In this document: positions 51,833-61,764 of the stretch, one piece after another | Position numbering within the stretch: position 1 is the first letter of the stretch | Layout of the letters: every line of letters begins with the position of its first letter | Assembly (NCBI RefSeq): GCF_021390245.1 | Contig: NZ_JAJUXH010000001.1 | Location: 682,001 to 746,000, forward strand | Length of the DNA: 64,000 nt | Origin: Dyadobacter sp. CY323 | GTDB taxonomy: Bacteria; Bacteroidota; Bacteroidia; Cytophagales; Spirosomataceae | Reading direction: 5' to 3' | The notes under the pieces: model-generated | Told to the model about the DNA's origin: nothing | Seen by the model: only the letters and a program-made list of their open reading frames with translations | Database searches by the model: none | Made by a program: the position numbers and the translations under genes

Positions 51833-53872
51833 CTATCTTTTGACTTTCACAGTAAACGAAACCCGCTTTGTTTCACGAATAAACGAATGCGCTCCATGGT
51901 TGTCCCGGCGCGTGTCGCCATTTTTAGGATATTCATAAATACCGTAAAACGATATTTCGTGCCCATCGGGACAATCCGGTTTAATCTGCACCTGCGAGGT
52001 CAACCGTTTTGCGCCCGACCAGTCTTTTCGCTCAAAAAAGAGCATGCGCCGGTTGTCCATGGCAACATAAGGATCTCCAGTATGAAGTTGAAGGCCGAAA
52101 TCATGCAGCGAATCAAGTTCAGATGGGGTGAAAATGCTTATCCATTCACCCGGATTGGCAATCCCGTCGCCGTTTCCTTCTCCGACAACTGTTTTCTCTT
52201 CTACTTCCAGCTTCACGGCTAGTCCATCAGCGATCTTAAAATTGCTAAGCGTTTTTTCGGGCGAGTAAAAAGGTACTTCCAGTAAAAACGGATCTTTTTT
52301 ACCATTATAGCTTACTATTAATTTCAACTTGGCGCGATCCAGGCCTGCATGTCGTGACCGGATCCGGAAGGCTGTCTTTTCATGCAGCGCCGCCTGAGCC
52401 AGCTTCCCGATAGTCACGGCCGGGTCCATTACCTCCACTTCCTCATCCTGAGCGATCAGTTCAACGCGGATAGAATCCACCGCAGCCCCGCCTTTATTAA
52501 ATAACAATGGACTCAGGGAAACGATATCACCGACACCCGGCATATTCTGGTCAAGCGTGTAGGTCGGCATGGTAATGTGCCCCGGATCGCCGGTCTTATA
52601 CAATCCTATGTCGCTGTGCTGGCCGGTTCCCTGCCACTGAATGCGGCCTTTTATGTCGCTGCGCACATTGGAGCGAGCGATTTTGCGTGTGGGTACATCC
52701 AGTCGGACCAGTTCGAAGCGGGTATTTGAGGGGTAAATGCTATCGGTGATGATCTTCACGGAAAGGTTCGGTACCATCGGGCCGTCGGGCAGCCATTTTT
52801 TGGTTTGGAGACTAAATCCTTCCCTGCGCACATCATCCAGCACGGTAAAGCCTGGAATAGCCCGGTCAGTGCTGACAGCGTGATTCCAGACGGAAAAATT
52901 CGGGTATACATCGATATGGTGCCATTTTTCCGGTCGAACGAGCGGCATCCGGAAGTACTTCATGTGAAAATCGAACTGACCTTGGATATTGACCGCATTG
53001 TGAAAGCCTTTGAAATAGCCAATTCCATAATGCCAGCTTTCATAGTTCAATTCGAGCGTTTTATAAGCATTGTCGATCTCCACATCATGCTGCCGCAAAA
53101 AATCCTTGCTTCCCAAATGCATACGGATCGGCAGACCAACGAAGTTGCGCCCCATTTCTTTAAACGGCGTATAGATCTGTAAGGCTCTGGGACCCACGGT
53201 AAAGGAAGCAGACGGGCAGAAAAACGAAGCGCTGGACAACAAATGCGGGTATTTGGACGCAACCAGCATGGACATAAATCCACCCATACTCAGCCCGGAC
53301 ACCGCACGTGCATTACGAGAAGCTTTTGTGCGAAAATGAGCATCCATGTACTGCACAAATTCCGGGAAGTAATCGACGAACTGTTTGTCTTCCCGCACCG
53401 GGGCAATGTCGTACGGACGCGGATATTGCGCTGGCACGTAGCCGTCCCATTTGGCGATGATCACATCATTATCAGCCACATAGCTAGTGAAATTGTCCAG
53501 AGAATCGGGGCCGGTACGCGCCCAGTTTCCATTAAAATCATCGTAGTAACGTGCTTCGCCGGAACGGGAAACCTCACCCTCAGCCGGACCATTGAACCGA
53601 CCTGCATTGCCATGGAAATAGTAGATCACAGGATACCGCCGCTCAGGATGCTGGTGGTAATCCGGCGGCAAAATCAGGCGGAAGTGACGGTTTTCTTTAA
53701 ATACCTCACTGTAATGGGTATGGTCTTCAATAATTCCTTTTGGCCGGGGCGGCTGGGCATGAACGTTCAACAGCGCCGTAAAAATCATTAAGCAGGGCAG
53801 GATCAATGCCCGGCGCAGGTGACAGCCGTTAGTTTTGAAAAAATCGGTAACCCCATTTCTCTGATACATCAT
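51833..53872 (-). CDS. Secreted esterase of the alpha/beta-hydrolase (EsterD-like) family
   Basis: A 679-residue exported enzyme (signal ending NVHAQ near residue 40). The hydrolase part covers about 45-310: YPVIYYFHGNAG gives the oxyanion hole, ARAVSGLSMGGFMSML the serine nucleophile, and GFHNAV the likely histidine. The second half (about 320-679) is beta-sandwich-rich with no clear family and may bind carbohydrate. Located 3 bases after the DUF5107-TPR stop codon, thus in the operon. It probably removes ester groups (acetyl, feruloyl or similar) from the imported glycan; the group is not readable. Confidence 0.82.
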   Translation of the reverse strand: MMYQRNGVTDFFKTNGCHLRRALILPCLMIFTALLNVHAQPPRPKGIIEDHTHYSEVFKENRHFRLILPPDYHQHPERRYPVIYYFHGNAGRFNGPAEGEVSRSGEARYYDDFNGNWARTGPDSLDNFTSYVADNDVIIAKWDGYVPAQYPRPYDIAPVREDKQFVDYFPEFVQYMDAHFRTKASRNARAVSGLSMGGFMSMLVASKYPHLLSSASFFCPSASFTVGPRALQIYTPFKEMGRNFVGLPIRMHLGSKDFLRQHDVEIDNAYKTLELNYESWHYGIGYFKGFHNAVNIQGQFDFHMKYFRMPLVRPEKWHHIDVYPNFSVWNHAVSTDRAIPGFTVLDDVRREGFSLQTKKWLPDGPMVPNLSVKIITDSIYPSNTRFELVRLDVPTRKIARSNVRSDIKGRIQWQGTGQHSDIGLYKTGDPGHITMPTYTLDQNMPGVGDIVSLSPLLFNKGGAAVDSIRVELIAQDEEVEVMDPAVTIGKLAQAALHEKTAFRIRSRHAGLDRAKLKLIVSYNGKKDPFLLEVPFYSPEKTLSNFKIADGLAVKLEVEEKTVVGEGNGDGIANPGEWISIFTPSELDSLHDFGLQLHTGDPYVAMDNRRMLFFERKDWSGAKRLTSQVQIKPDCPDGHEISFYGIYEYPKNGDTRRDNHGAHSFIRETKRVSFTVKVKR

Positions 53873-53875
53873 ACA

Positions 53876-56800
53876 CTATTTATTGCCTCTTTTACGGGTA
53901 TCTGCCAGATCGAGTATTCTGAAAAAGACGGTGGTCAGGCTGTACTTTTTGTCTTCTGTTAGTTCCTGTCTGAGCCGTTCAGAAAGTGCATCTTCGTTTT
54001 TTGCTTTGGCCAAAACCCATTGTACTTCCGGCGCGTCGGAGCCTTTGGTCAGTTCCCAATTTCGAAGCGAATCCTGTTCAGTTTTCCAATCGTTCAGGAA
54101 CTTCAGAGCCGGTTCCTGTTTGCCTGCGTCTTGGAGCAATTTTACGCCGAGGTAATGGTTGAGCGCATTGCGATTGCTTTCTTTATCGGCATTTAATGTA
54201 TAATCCATAATTTCCTGTGAGTATCCGCGCGCTTTCTCAGCGTGGCCAAGCTGCGTTTCGCAATGGGCTGCCAGGTAGTTGATCAGCCGGGTATCCGGCT
54301 CGTGCGGTTTGCCGGTACCGAGGTTTTCCGGCCATAAACGGGCTTTGTCAAGTGCTTTTAAAGCATCCGGGTATTTTTTGTTTTCGGCCAAAGTTAGGGC
54401 ACTGGCCAGGTTTGCCACGACATACACATTATGGCCTTCGCGGGCACCTTCCTGTGGCAGAATCTGGATCTTATTCAATACTTGCAGACAGGCTTCGAAT
54501 TTACCGGCATTCAGCAGCGATTTTGCATAGTCGATCCCGATTACCGGATTGTCGGTAAACCGTTTGTAGGCTATCCGGGCATTTTCAAGCCCCTTTTCCT
54601 GCAATTTTTTGTTATTAAAATAAGTCGTCAGATAATGCCAGGTGCGCCATTCTTTGGGATTGAGTTGACTGGCCTTCACAAAATCAAATTCCGCCTGGGA
54701 CGTAGTGGTCGCGTCGTTTTGAAAAAGGATACCTCTTGCGATATAGAAAGGCGCATAGTCGGGCTCGTTTTTACACGCTGCGTACTGCATTTTAGCATTT
54801 TCTTTATCACCAATATGCCAGTAGATCAATCCCAGGTAGTACCGGTTTTTCCAGGAAGATTGTTGTTTTTCAGCCCATATTAATACCGGAATGCTTTCCA
54901 GGCGGAATGGAAAAACAAACTCCGGAGACATTGCAATGGCATTTTGCAAATGTGTGGTGCTTTCCTGCGGCGATGAATCCCGGTTCAGATACGCCAGCCA
55001 GTAGGAAATCGTAGGGTAGGCGGGTGCCAATGCGAGTAACTGCCTGGCTTCCGCGTTCTGTCCCTGGTTTACGTAATCCATTGCCAGTTCGAGGTAGGTT
55101 TCATGCGGCAGCTCATTGCGGATCGCATTCTGGAAAATAACGCGGCTTTCGTCTGTCCGTTGGAGCAGGTACTGTTCGAAATGTGCGTAATGGTTGAGCG
55201 GGTCGATGTCCAGCAGCTCTTTCCATACCTGGGCCGTCTGGTCTGATTTGTTTAATTTTCGAAGCGCGGTGCCCAGAAGCTGATATGCGACCAGGTTATT
55301 GCGGTTGTAATCCAATGCTTTCCGGGCATAGGTTTCGGCGTTTTCATAATCCTGCTTTTCCAGTGCGATACCCGCAAGCTGCGCATTGGCACCGGACCGG
55401 TATTCCATAGTCCAGGATGCCACCGACAATGCTTCTTCCGCTTTGGTCAGGTCGCCCAATTTTCGGTAAAGTGCCCCGTAAAGGTAGTTGGCACCGCCAT
55501 GGTAGGTGTTTTCGGCCAATACCTGCCGGGCAAAATCCAGCCCTTGTGTATACTGACCTTTGCGGTAATGGTATTCGGCCAGCCGGATCAATGCACCGCT
55601 GTGGGTGGCTTCTTTTTTAAGACATTCCAGGTAATGCAGACGTGCCCCCTCGAAATCGCGCATCGCATTTTCATCTTCTCCCAGCTCAAAAAGCCGTTCT
55701 GCCGAGCGGAAATCCTGCTTATCGGCGGAAGTTAAAGGACGGTCGAGTACCTTTTCTGCCTGAGCCGAGTACACCAGCCGGTCTTTCCCGATCGTCACCC
55801 GGATAGACTTCCGATCAGCTTCTGACGCAGTCAATGGAATCGTTTTGACATACACCTCCATGGGTTTAAGTTGAAGCGGGGATTGATATATCGTCTGCCC
55901 GGCTACCGTCACTTTGAGGGTATCAGTGATGGGGGAAATGGGGTTGAAGTATATTTTCAGACTGTCACGCTGCGTCACTACATTGAGTGTGCCATAAGGT
56001 GAAGCATCGACCATTCCGCCCGCGGCTTTTACCGGGAACCAGTATTCGGTTTTTGTTTCGGAATAAAAAGGCCCCAGCGACTTTTGGTTGAATGGGCTAT
56101 GAAACCCGCTTCGTTCGGCCGCCTGATTGAATGTGACACCCGACTGGGCCTCAATATACTGTCCGTCCGCGTCTGTGAGCAGATCTTCCCAGATAGCACC
56201 CTCCCTGGCCCGCGACCAGATCCATAATTTCTTGCCGGGAGCATCCGAATAAGGAGCCCAGTGACCGAAGCCGAAATGACGGTTATGCCAGTATCCGCCA
56301 AACCAATTGGTGTGCGTACCCATGACGTGATAAGACTTATCGCCACCGGAATTGACATTTTTGTAAAAGGATAAATCCACACCTTTTTCGTCAATGGGCC
56401 AGGGGCTTGCATTTCCGTCGTGTCCCACGTGGTGCGTTCCCGGAAAAAAGAACTGCATATCGTCCGATGCCCGGAATGCGGCATTCTCCCACGAAAGATA
56501 CGCGTCGTGCAGGGGTAAGGGGTTATACCAAAGGCTTTGCGTTTCGAAGTATGCTTTGTCTTTGGGGAGTACGATCTTCACCCGCCATTGCGTTCGCGAG
56601 GCCAGGTCGAGGCCGCCTACCACGCAAGTGACACTTCCGTCGGGGTTGTTCTGCATCACGTAGTCGACCGGAGCGGCTGCCCAGGGAGCGTGGCCGAGAT
56701 CCAGACCGAAGTTGTGCTCGATGCCGCCGCTGGTCCAAGGTCCCCGGATACCGATGGAGCGGAATTTCATGACGTGGTTGGTATAGACAAACTCCTCGCC

Positions 56801-57181
56801 GGTGGATTTTTCAATCGCACCCATTACCTTACCACCCACCTCCGGCAACACCTGTACTTTAATGTAGGGATTTTCCATCTCCACCACTTTCCAATTTTTG
56901 GTCGTGCTTTTATTGGTATAACCATCAAAGACGTAGTAGGGGTAAAATGGCGAAACTTTTTTACCGACCCCCATTACCGGCACCGGATTGGGATCAGAAA
57001 AAGGGTACGTCTTCATCGACTGTACTTTTTCCGTGACACTGGCTTTTTGCGCTTGCGCCGCTGGTGATAACACCAGTAGCGCAAGCAGTGCCGCTGGTGA
57101 CAACACCAGCTGCGGCAGCATTGCCGCTGGTGACAACACCAGCTGCGGCAGTGCCAGCTGCGGCACTAGGAAACGCACCAT
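53876..57181 (-). CDS. Secreted DUF5107 and TPR-repeat protein
   Basis: An exported protein of about 1101 residues. The signal region is unusual: three 11-residue repeats (LVLSPAAxLPQ type) before AQAQ. Then comes a DUF5107 domain (about 75-400: SPFYPYYVFDGYTNKST, IKVQVLPEVGGKVMGAIEKSTGEEFVYTN, GGIEHNFGLDLGHAPW, FGFGHWAPYSDAPGKKLWIW), an aldose-epimerase-like fold, and then TPR repeats to the end (AEEALSVASWTMEYRSGANAQLAGIALEKQDYENAE, YEKAR-like). DUF5107-TPR proteins are recurrent in Bacteroidota glycan loci; a sugar-handling function is inferred. Start ATG 57181, with 57202 the alternative. Preceded by the GH123-like gene, followed by the esterase with a 3-base gap. Confidence 0.8.
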   Translation of the reverse strand: MVRFLVPQLALPQLVLSPAAMLPQLVLSPAALLALLVLSPAAQAQKASVTEKVQSMKTYPFSDPNPVPVMGVGKKVSPFYPYYVFDGYTNKSTTKNWKVVEMENPYIKVQVLPEVGGKVMGAIEKSTGEEFVYTNHVMKFRSIGIRGPWTSGGIEHNFGLDLGHAPWAAAPVDYVMQNNPDGSVTCVVGGLDLASRTQWRVKIVLPKDKAYFETQSLWYNPLPLHDAYLSWENAAFRASDDMQFFFPGTHHVGHDGNASPWPIDEKGVDLSFYKNVNSGGDKSYHVMGTHTNWFGGYWHNRHFGFGHWAPYSDAPGKKLWIWSRAREGAIWEDLLTDADGQYIEAQSGVTFNQAAERSGFHSPFNQKSLGPFYSETKTEYWFPVKAAGGMVDASPYGTLNVVTQRDSLKIYFNPISPITDTLKVTVAGQTIYQSPLQLKPMEVYVKTIPLTASEADRKSIRVTIGKDRLVYSAQAEKVLDRPLTSADKQDFRSAERLFELGEDENAMRDFEGARLHYLECLKKEATHSGALIRLAEYHYRKGQYTQGLDFARQVLAENTYHGGANYLYGALYRKLGDLTKAEEALSVASWTMEYRSGANAQLAGIALEKQDYENAETYARKALDYNRNNLVAYQLLGTALRKLNKSDQTAQVWKELLDIDPLNHYAHFEQYLLQRTDESRVIFQNAIRNELPHETYLELAMDYVNQGQNAEARQLLALAPAYPTISYWLAYLNRDSSPQESTTHLQNAIAMSPEFVFPFRLESIPVLIWAEKQQSSWKNRYYLGLIYWHIGDKENAKMQYAACKNEPDYAPFYIARGILFQNDATTTSQAEFDFVKASQLNPKEWRTWHYLTTYFNNKKLQEKGLENARIAYKRFTDNPVIGIDYAKSLLNAGKFEACLQVLNKIQILPQEGAREGHNVYVVANLASALTLAENKKYPDALKALDKARLWPENLGTGKPHEPDTRLINYLAAHCETQLGHAEKARGYSQEIMDYTLNADKESNRNALNHYLGVKLLQDAGKQEPALKFLNDWKTEQDSLRNWELTKGSDAPEVQWVLAKAKNEDALSERLRQELTEDKKYSLTTVFFRILDLADTRKRGNK
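57057..57165. repeat. 33-bp tandem repeat inside the DUF5107 signal peptide
   Basis: Copies start at 57057, 57090 and 57123 (GCCGCTGGTGAYAACACCAG...) with a partial fourth at 57153 (GCCAGCTGCGGCA). The 33-base period is in frame and gives an 11-residue repeat in the hydrophobic core. Each unit also has a small palindrome GCTGGTG/CACCAGC. Confidence 0.85.
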
Positions 57182-57278
57182 TCTGTCAATCGATAACAGC
57201 ATTGAAAAATAGTTTAAAACACTCACGCAGACAGATACAAGATTTAGAAATACAAAAATCAATTACTACATTTCACCA

Positions 57279-57320
57279 CCCCGCGCCCCGGATCTCACCG
57301 CCCCGCGCCCCGGATCTCAC
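57279..57320. repeat. 22-bp direct duplication at the GH123-like/DUF5107 junction
   Basis: CCCCGCGCCCCGGATCTCAC is present at 57279-57298 and again at 57301-57320, a 22-base period, between the start region of the DUF5107 gene and the end of the upstream gene. GC-rich compared with other spacers. Confidence 0.8.
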
Positions 57321-57330
57321 AACACACATA

Positions 57331-59256
57331 TCACTTCCCATTCCCCAAAATAAGCTCAGCCAGTTCCATCCGTACTTTATACCATTGTTCCTGATCGTAG
57401 CTCCACACATCGAGCTTGCCGATGGCCCCGTCCCCGAACGGTTCTTTGATGAGCTTGTTGACCAGCGCATCGGCGCGTTTGCTATTGCCATCCCGTTTCG
57501 CGAGCAGGCGCAGGTATTCGTAATCCTGTACGCCATCGCGCATTGTTTTCAGACGGATGGATGGACAAGGTTGCGATACATTAGGCACCATGCCGGGCTT
57601 GTAAATGACAGAGCCATTTCCATTGAATGTCCGGTACGTAAATTCCGCATCAGCCTCCGACGCTTCCTTATAGTAGTCTTTCCAGGATTCGGGGTCATAC
57701 CAGCCGCGTTCCCAGCCGGCACCGATACCCCAGCTGATCCAGGAGTAGGTTTTGTATTTCCAGCAACTCCAGCTGATCGCCCGGTCGTTGATAAGCGGCA
57801 GATCAATGAAAGTCGAGCTGCCTACCCAGCTGTTCAGCTTTTGTTCGTACAACATCGGGCCGTAAAGCCAGTCTTTAATACCCATTTTCTGATATTGTTT
57901 CGCCTCGCCGATGTTATAATTGATGGTATGCGATGCCCAGTCGGTGATGGACTTCCCGATGACGTCCATAGCTTCTTTGGAATAAGCCCCATCTACACGG
58001 AACCTGGCCTCTGGGTATTCCTTTTTAAACAAATCCCCGTAAAATACCATCCGCGACCACGCCTCAGGAAAGTACGATTCATCCAGACCGTTCAGATAAA
58101 CTGTCAGTAATGTTTTTTTAGGGTCCACCATTGGTAATAAATGCTCGCGCACCTGCCGGATGCTGCTCAGGTATACGGTCTGGTTAGCGGCATTGCGCTC
58201 AACTTCGGGTTTGCCGATATCCGGCCAGCCTGCAGTGCCATGCTTGCCGTAGACGTCGAATGGGAGCGCGAAAGTTTCGAGCGGCTCGCCGTAGCCCGGG
58301 CCATCGCTGTAACCATTGGCTTCCGTGAATGCTTGACCGGTCAGGTATTTTTTTAATCGCTGGTCAAATTTGCCCCACTGAATTTCCACCTTGCCGTTTT
58401 TTGTCACCTGCATTTCCGGGTCATAAGTCGGGTCCATCAGCGAAATGCGGTTTCTTTTGAACAGCTGGTAAACAGCCAGCTCCTGCTTTTCGTCCATCCG
58501 GCTCAGAAAACCTTCGTGCTGGAGGCTGGCTTTGAACATATTTTCGTTGGGCAGTTCAAAGTCCCAGACCGTCAGATTAACCGGAATTTGTTTGGTATGA
58601 CCGCCGATAGTTGCTGTAATCACACTTTTGTACGTGCCGGGCTGCGCCTTTTTTGCATCCAATGGAATGAATTGATCCACCCAGATTATCTGCGAACGCT
58701 GGTTGCTGATCCGGTTATTGAAGTCGGGCAGGGTAAATGGGTATACCCAGCGTCCGCGGACCTTTGCCGAATCCGTCTGAATGTGTTTGATCGGGATCAG
58801 AGCGTCGGGATACCAGCCGGTGCCCAGGGTAGCTTTGGGATAACCCGTACTGGGGCTCTCCACTTTTACCGACCATTCCAAAAACAGCTCGGGCTGAATC
58901 GCAAGTTCGGCACTTCCATTCTTAAAGGGTGCCATCTCGATTTTGATCCCGGCGAGTGCCGAGTCCGATTCATTCGTCAAAACCAGCTGGAACGAGACAT
59001 ATTCCCCACGGGCTCCATGCAGAGAAACCTCTTTTCCATCAAATATCCAGTTTTTTTCAAGAAGGTTTCCTTTGCTGGCCGCATTGGCCTGGACTCCTTT
59101 AAACCGATGTTCGATGATTTCGTTGGAGACAGGATCCAGACGGACAGATGATGGCAGTGCCCGTAAAAGCCACGGGTCGCTGCTAGTTTTTTTTGTCCCG
59201 CCGTTACATGCGGAGAAGATTAAATAGAGAAGGATTACGTTCGCAAATCGTATCAT
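57331..59256 (-). CDS. GH123-like (DUF4091) glycoside hydrolase lipoprotein
   Basis: A 641-residue lipoprotein (lipobox LIFSACNG, cysteine near residue 17). An N-terminal beta-sandwich (about 60-230) precedes a TIM-barrel-type DUF4091 region with LLTVYLNGLDESYFPEAW near residue 385, where the D-E pair resembles the catalytic pair of GH123 enzymes. The late block SCWKYKTYSWISWGIGAGWERGWYDPESW and the closing MRDGVQDYEYLRLLAKRD are typical for DUF4091. GH123 enzymes release N-acetylgalactosamine; whether this one does is unknown. It lies 37 bases after the propeller gene stop. Confidence 0.8.
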   Translation of the reverse strand: MIRFANVILLYLIFSACNGGTKKTSSDPWLLRALPSSVRLDPVSNEIIEHRFKGVQANAASKGNLLEKNWIFDGKEVSLHGARGEYVSFQLVLTNESDSALAGIKIEMAPFKNGSAELAIQPELFLEWSVKVESPSTGYPKATLGTGWYPDALIPIKHIQTDSAKVRGRWVYPFTLPDFNNRISNQRSQIIWVDQFIPLDAKKAQPGTYKSVITATIGGHTKQIPVNLTVWDFELPNENMFKASLQHEGFLSRMDEKQELAVYQLFKRNRISLMDPTYDPEMQVTKNGKVEIQWGKFDQRLKKYLTGQAFTEANGYSDGPGYGEPLETFALPFDVYGKHGTAGWPDIGKPEVERNAANQTVYLSSIRQVREHLLPMVDPKKTLLTVYLNGLDESYFPEAWSRMVFYGDLFKKEYPEARFRVDGAYSKEAMDVIGKSITDWASHTINYNIGEAKQYQKMGIKDWLYGPMLYEQKLNSWVGSSTFIDLPLINDRAISWSCWKYKTYSWISWGIGAGWERGWYDPESWKDYYKEASEADAEFTYRTFNGNGSVIYKPGMVPNVSQPCPSIRLKTMRDGVQDYEYLRLLAKRDGNSKRADALVNKLIKEPFGDGAIGKLDVWSYDQEQWYKVRMELAELILGNGK

Positions 59257-59293
59257 AAATATATTTTAATTCAAGAAATTTTGACCGATGTGA

Positions 59294-60496
59294 TTATTCC
59301 ACGGGAAAGATCATGAGCTGACTTAATGCTTCATCTTCGCCCATTACCATGTATTTCCCATCGGCCGAAGCGGCCAGCGTACTCAATTGAAAGCCCCGCC
59401 ACAGAATGCCCTGCTCGATACCCGGTGCCACCATTTTGAATTCGGGATTACCCAAGTCCACGAAGCCGGCGCCATTTTCATCGTAGTAAAACAAATGGGA
59501 GTAACCCGGCGCACCACCGGCAAGCCCGTACAGTTTACCGTCGCGCCCGAAAGCCAATGCCTGTAACCGGGCCATCATCATAGGCTTACCCAGGTTTTTA
59601 ATCTTTTTGGTTTTCGGATCCAGCACAAATAATTGACCATCACCTGCATTACCTCCGTAAAGTCTTCCATCGGGCGCTTTGGCCCAGGCTTCTACCTGTC
59701 CCAACACTTCCCTTCCCCAAACGCTGGGTAATGGAGTTTCTAAAAACTGAATACTCTTTTTGACAGGATCAAATGCAAATATGCGATTGCCAGCTGTGCT
59801 GCCGTAGACCAGTCCCGCGTTATCCTGAACGAGCGCCTTGCAAAGGTAAACCTCGGGCCCGATAGCAAAATCATGCGCATCTTTCAGCTCTTTTTCTTTT
59901 GGGGCAACTTCATCATATACCTGGACCTTTTTAGTTGCAATGTTGTAGGTAAAAAACCGGCCGCCCGGGTAGCTGATCCCGTAAAGTTCGGTGCCTTCCC
60001 GGTTGCTGAGAAGGGCGAAAATGCCTTCTCCTGCCACGGGTGCACCCAGATCTTTTACCTCGATCTTCCCCCCATTGCCGATACCAACCTGTATCAGGTG
60101 GCCTGGCTGCTGGTTTTTATTCACCTGTGCCAGTGTACCTGCATAGAGCTGGTTATCGGCCCCCTTGCAGAAGCCGGTAGCAATGCCTTTTTGTCCTGTA
60201 ATGGTTTCACTCAAATCTTTGGTGGACAAGACCTTGCGTTCGGATATAGACGCGACAAAAAGATAGGGCGATAATCCATCCTTTGCAGTAGTTCCTCCCA
60301 ATACCCGGTCGCCTTGTACATGCAGGGACGTGATCGCATTGCGGTACATAGGCAGCCGTTTTTCAGCGCTGTTAGGCAGCGAAACCTCTATGGCAAATGC
60401 TTCTTTTGGGGTAAAAAATGTGTATTGGGCAAGAAGCGGGCCCGAGCATGTCAGATATAAGGCCGGCAACAATATTTTTTTAGTCAGATTTCTCAT
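59294..60496 (-). CDS. Secreted beta-propeller protein
   Basis: A 400-residue exported protein (signal ending LLAQ). The repeats SKDLSETITGQKGIATGFCKGADNQLYAGT, LVYGSTAGNRIFAFDP, RLYGGNAGDGQLFVLDPKTKKI and GRDGKLYGLAGG form a six- to seven-bladed propeller of the type found in NHL/SMP-30-like proteins. No catalytic residues recognised. Its start overlaps the next upstream gene by 4 bases (ATGA), and it is a clear paralogue of that gene's product. A substrate-binding or sensing role in the PUL is inferred. Confidence 0.72.
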   Translation of the reverse strand: MRNLTKKILLPALYLTCSGPLLAQYTFFTPKEAFAIEVSLPNSAEKRLPMYRNAITSLHVQGDRVLGGTTAKDGLSPYLFVASISERKVLSTKDLSETITGQKGIATGFCKGADNQLYAGTLAQVNKNQQPGHLIQVGIGNGGKIEVKDLGAPVAGEGIFALLSNREGTELYGISYPGGRFFTYNIATKKVQVYDEVAPKEKELKDAHDFAIGPEVYLCKALVQDNAGLVYGSTAGNRIFAFDPVKKSIQFLETPLPSVWGREVLGQVEAWAKAPDGRLYGGNAGDGQLFVLDPKTKKIKNLGKPMMMARLQALAFGRDGKLYGLAGGAPGYSHLFYYDENGAGFVDLGNPEFKMVAPGIEQGILWRGFQLSTLAASADGKYMVMGEDEALSQLMIFPVE

Positions 60497-61740
60497 TTCC
60501 GGATATCTTTTTCGGGATTGAATTTGATCAAAAACGGTGAGCTCAGGTCACCCTTGCCCGTTAAGCGACGCCGACCGGCAAAGTACAGGTTTCCGTCTTT
60601 GTCCCTGATGTCCGAGCCAGTAGCCTCGGTAATGGCAGTAGTAGGGTATTCTTTCAGAATGGTCTTTTTCCCGGTAGCAGGATCATATTCCACCAAAACC
60701 GTTTTGTCTTTCAAAACATAATTACCGTGTCCTCCGATGATGTAGTAGAGCTTGCCATTAGTGCCAATGTTCAGATTAGGCACATAAGGCCCCCAGGACA
60801 CTGCCTTGCCAGTATCAATAACCCCACCCAGATCTTCCACCTTGCCAATTCCTTCTTTCTCGGGATGAAATGCGATGAGTTTTGCGCCGTAGGTGACCAG
60901 GTAGATAATCCCTTTGGCTTCGTCTTTAGCGTAGGCGGTAACTCCCGTAATGATTTTTGAGCCGGGCGTACCGGCAAAAGCCGGCAGGCTTTCACGCGCA
61001 AACACCAGGGTGTCCCGCTCTTTTTCGTACTTCACCAGACGTTGCCTCCAATCCACATAATAGCAGTTTCCCCAGGAGTCCGTGAACAATACACGGGGAA
61101 CGTGTGAGCTGGCCAGGCGGCCAAAGTCGCGCAGGTCGTTTTTGGCCGGGTCGAACACGAGAAAATGCGCCTGCGGGTAGGTAATGCCATAAAGCGTTCC
61201 CGTTTTCGGGTCAATCTCAATGTCTTTGATACTTTCGTATGGCAAGCCCATTCCCAGGTTTTTCAGGTCGCCTGTCTTTGGGTCCCATTTCATAAAAAAG
61301 CCTCCGGCATAACCCTGAGGGTGTTCCATCAGGTATTCCTCCCGCGATTCGCCGCCGTCTGTGGAGAAGTAAATGGAGCCGTCCGGTGAGGCAACGATTT
61401 TGGAATGTATTTTTCCCTGCCATTGAAACTTGCGCAAATGCGCCATGTCGCCGATGAACCCATTCAGTTTCATCGAATTTTGGGCCGGATCAAAAGTATA
61501 CAAGCCAATTTTATTGCTGTGGTTGGTAACCCCGATATGCACGGTGTTGGAGGCTGCATTGTACCCGATCGAACCCCAGGTGGAGTGCGCCTCCGGAAAA
61601 TCAGGATACTCGATAAAGGCAATGTTCTTTTCGGTGGTTGCGGATTTCTGGGCAAAGGCGGTTTTAAACCCTGGCGCCAGTAGTAAACCGGCGACCAGGG
61701 ATGCTCCTGCAAATAGTCCGTTAAAAGAGCGAAAATTCAT
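60493..61740 (-). CDS. Secreted beta-propeller protein, paralogue
   Basis: A 415-residue exported protein (signal ending FAQKSA). Propeller repeats such as NTVHIGVTNHSNKIGLYTFDPAQNSM, SPDGSIYFSTDGGESR, GTLYGITYPQAHFLVFDPAKNDLRDFGR and GTNGKLYYIIGGHGNYVLKDKTVLVEYDPATGKK show six to seven blades. It precedes a second propeller gene with a 4-base overlap and follows the SusD gene by 24 bases. Function unknown; both may be non-catalytic glycan-binding modules. Confidence 0.72.
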   Translation of the reverse strand: MNFRSFNGLFAGASLVAGLLLAPGFKTAFAQKSATTEKNIAFIEYPDFPEAHSTWGSIGYNAASNTVHIGVTNHSNKIGLYTFDPAQNSMKLNGFIGDMAHLRKFQWQGKIHSKIVASPDGSIYFSTDGGESREEYLMEHPQGYAGGFFMKWDPKTGDLKNLGMGLPYESIKDIEIDPKTGTLYGITYPQAHFLVFDPAKNDLRDFGRLASSHVPRVLFTDSWGNCYYVDWRQRLVKYEKERDTLVFARESLPAFAGTPGSKIITGVTAYAKDEAKGIIYLVTYGAKLIAFHPEKEGIGKVEDLGGVIDTGKAVSWGPYVPNLNIGTNGKLYYIIGGHGNYVLKDKTVLVEYDPATGKKTILKEYPTTAITEATGSDIRDKDGNLYFAGRRRLTGKGDLSSPFLIKFNPEKDIRK

Positions 61741-61764
61741 AAGATGCTGTTTGAAATAACGGTA

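Noticed and set aside
57064-58110. A 348-codon plus-strand open frame opposite the DUF5107 and GH123-like genes
   Set aside because: It spans two confident minus-strand genes with signal peptides, has no recognisable domain and follows the GC pattern of the other strand.
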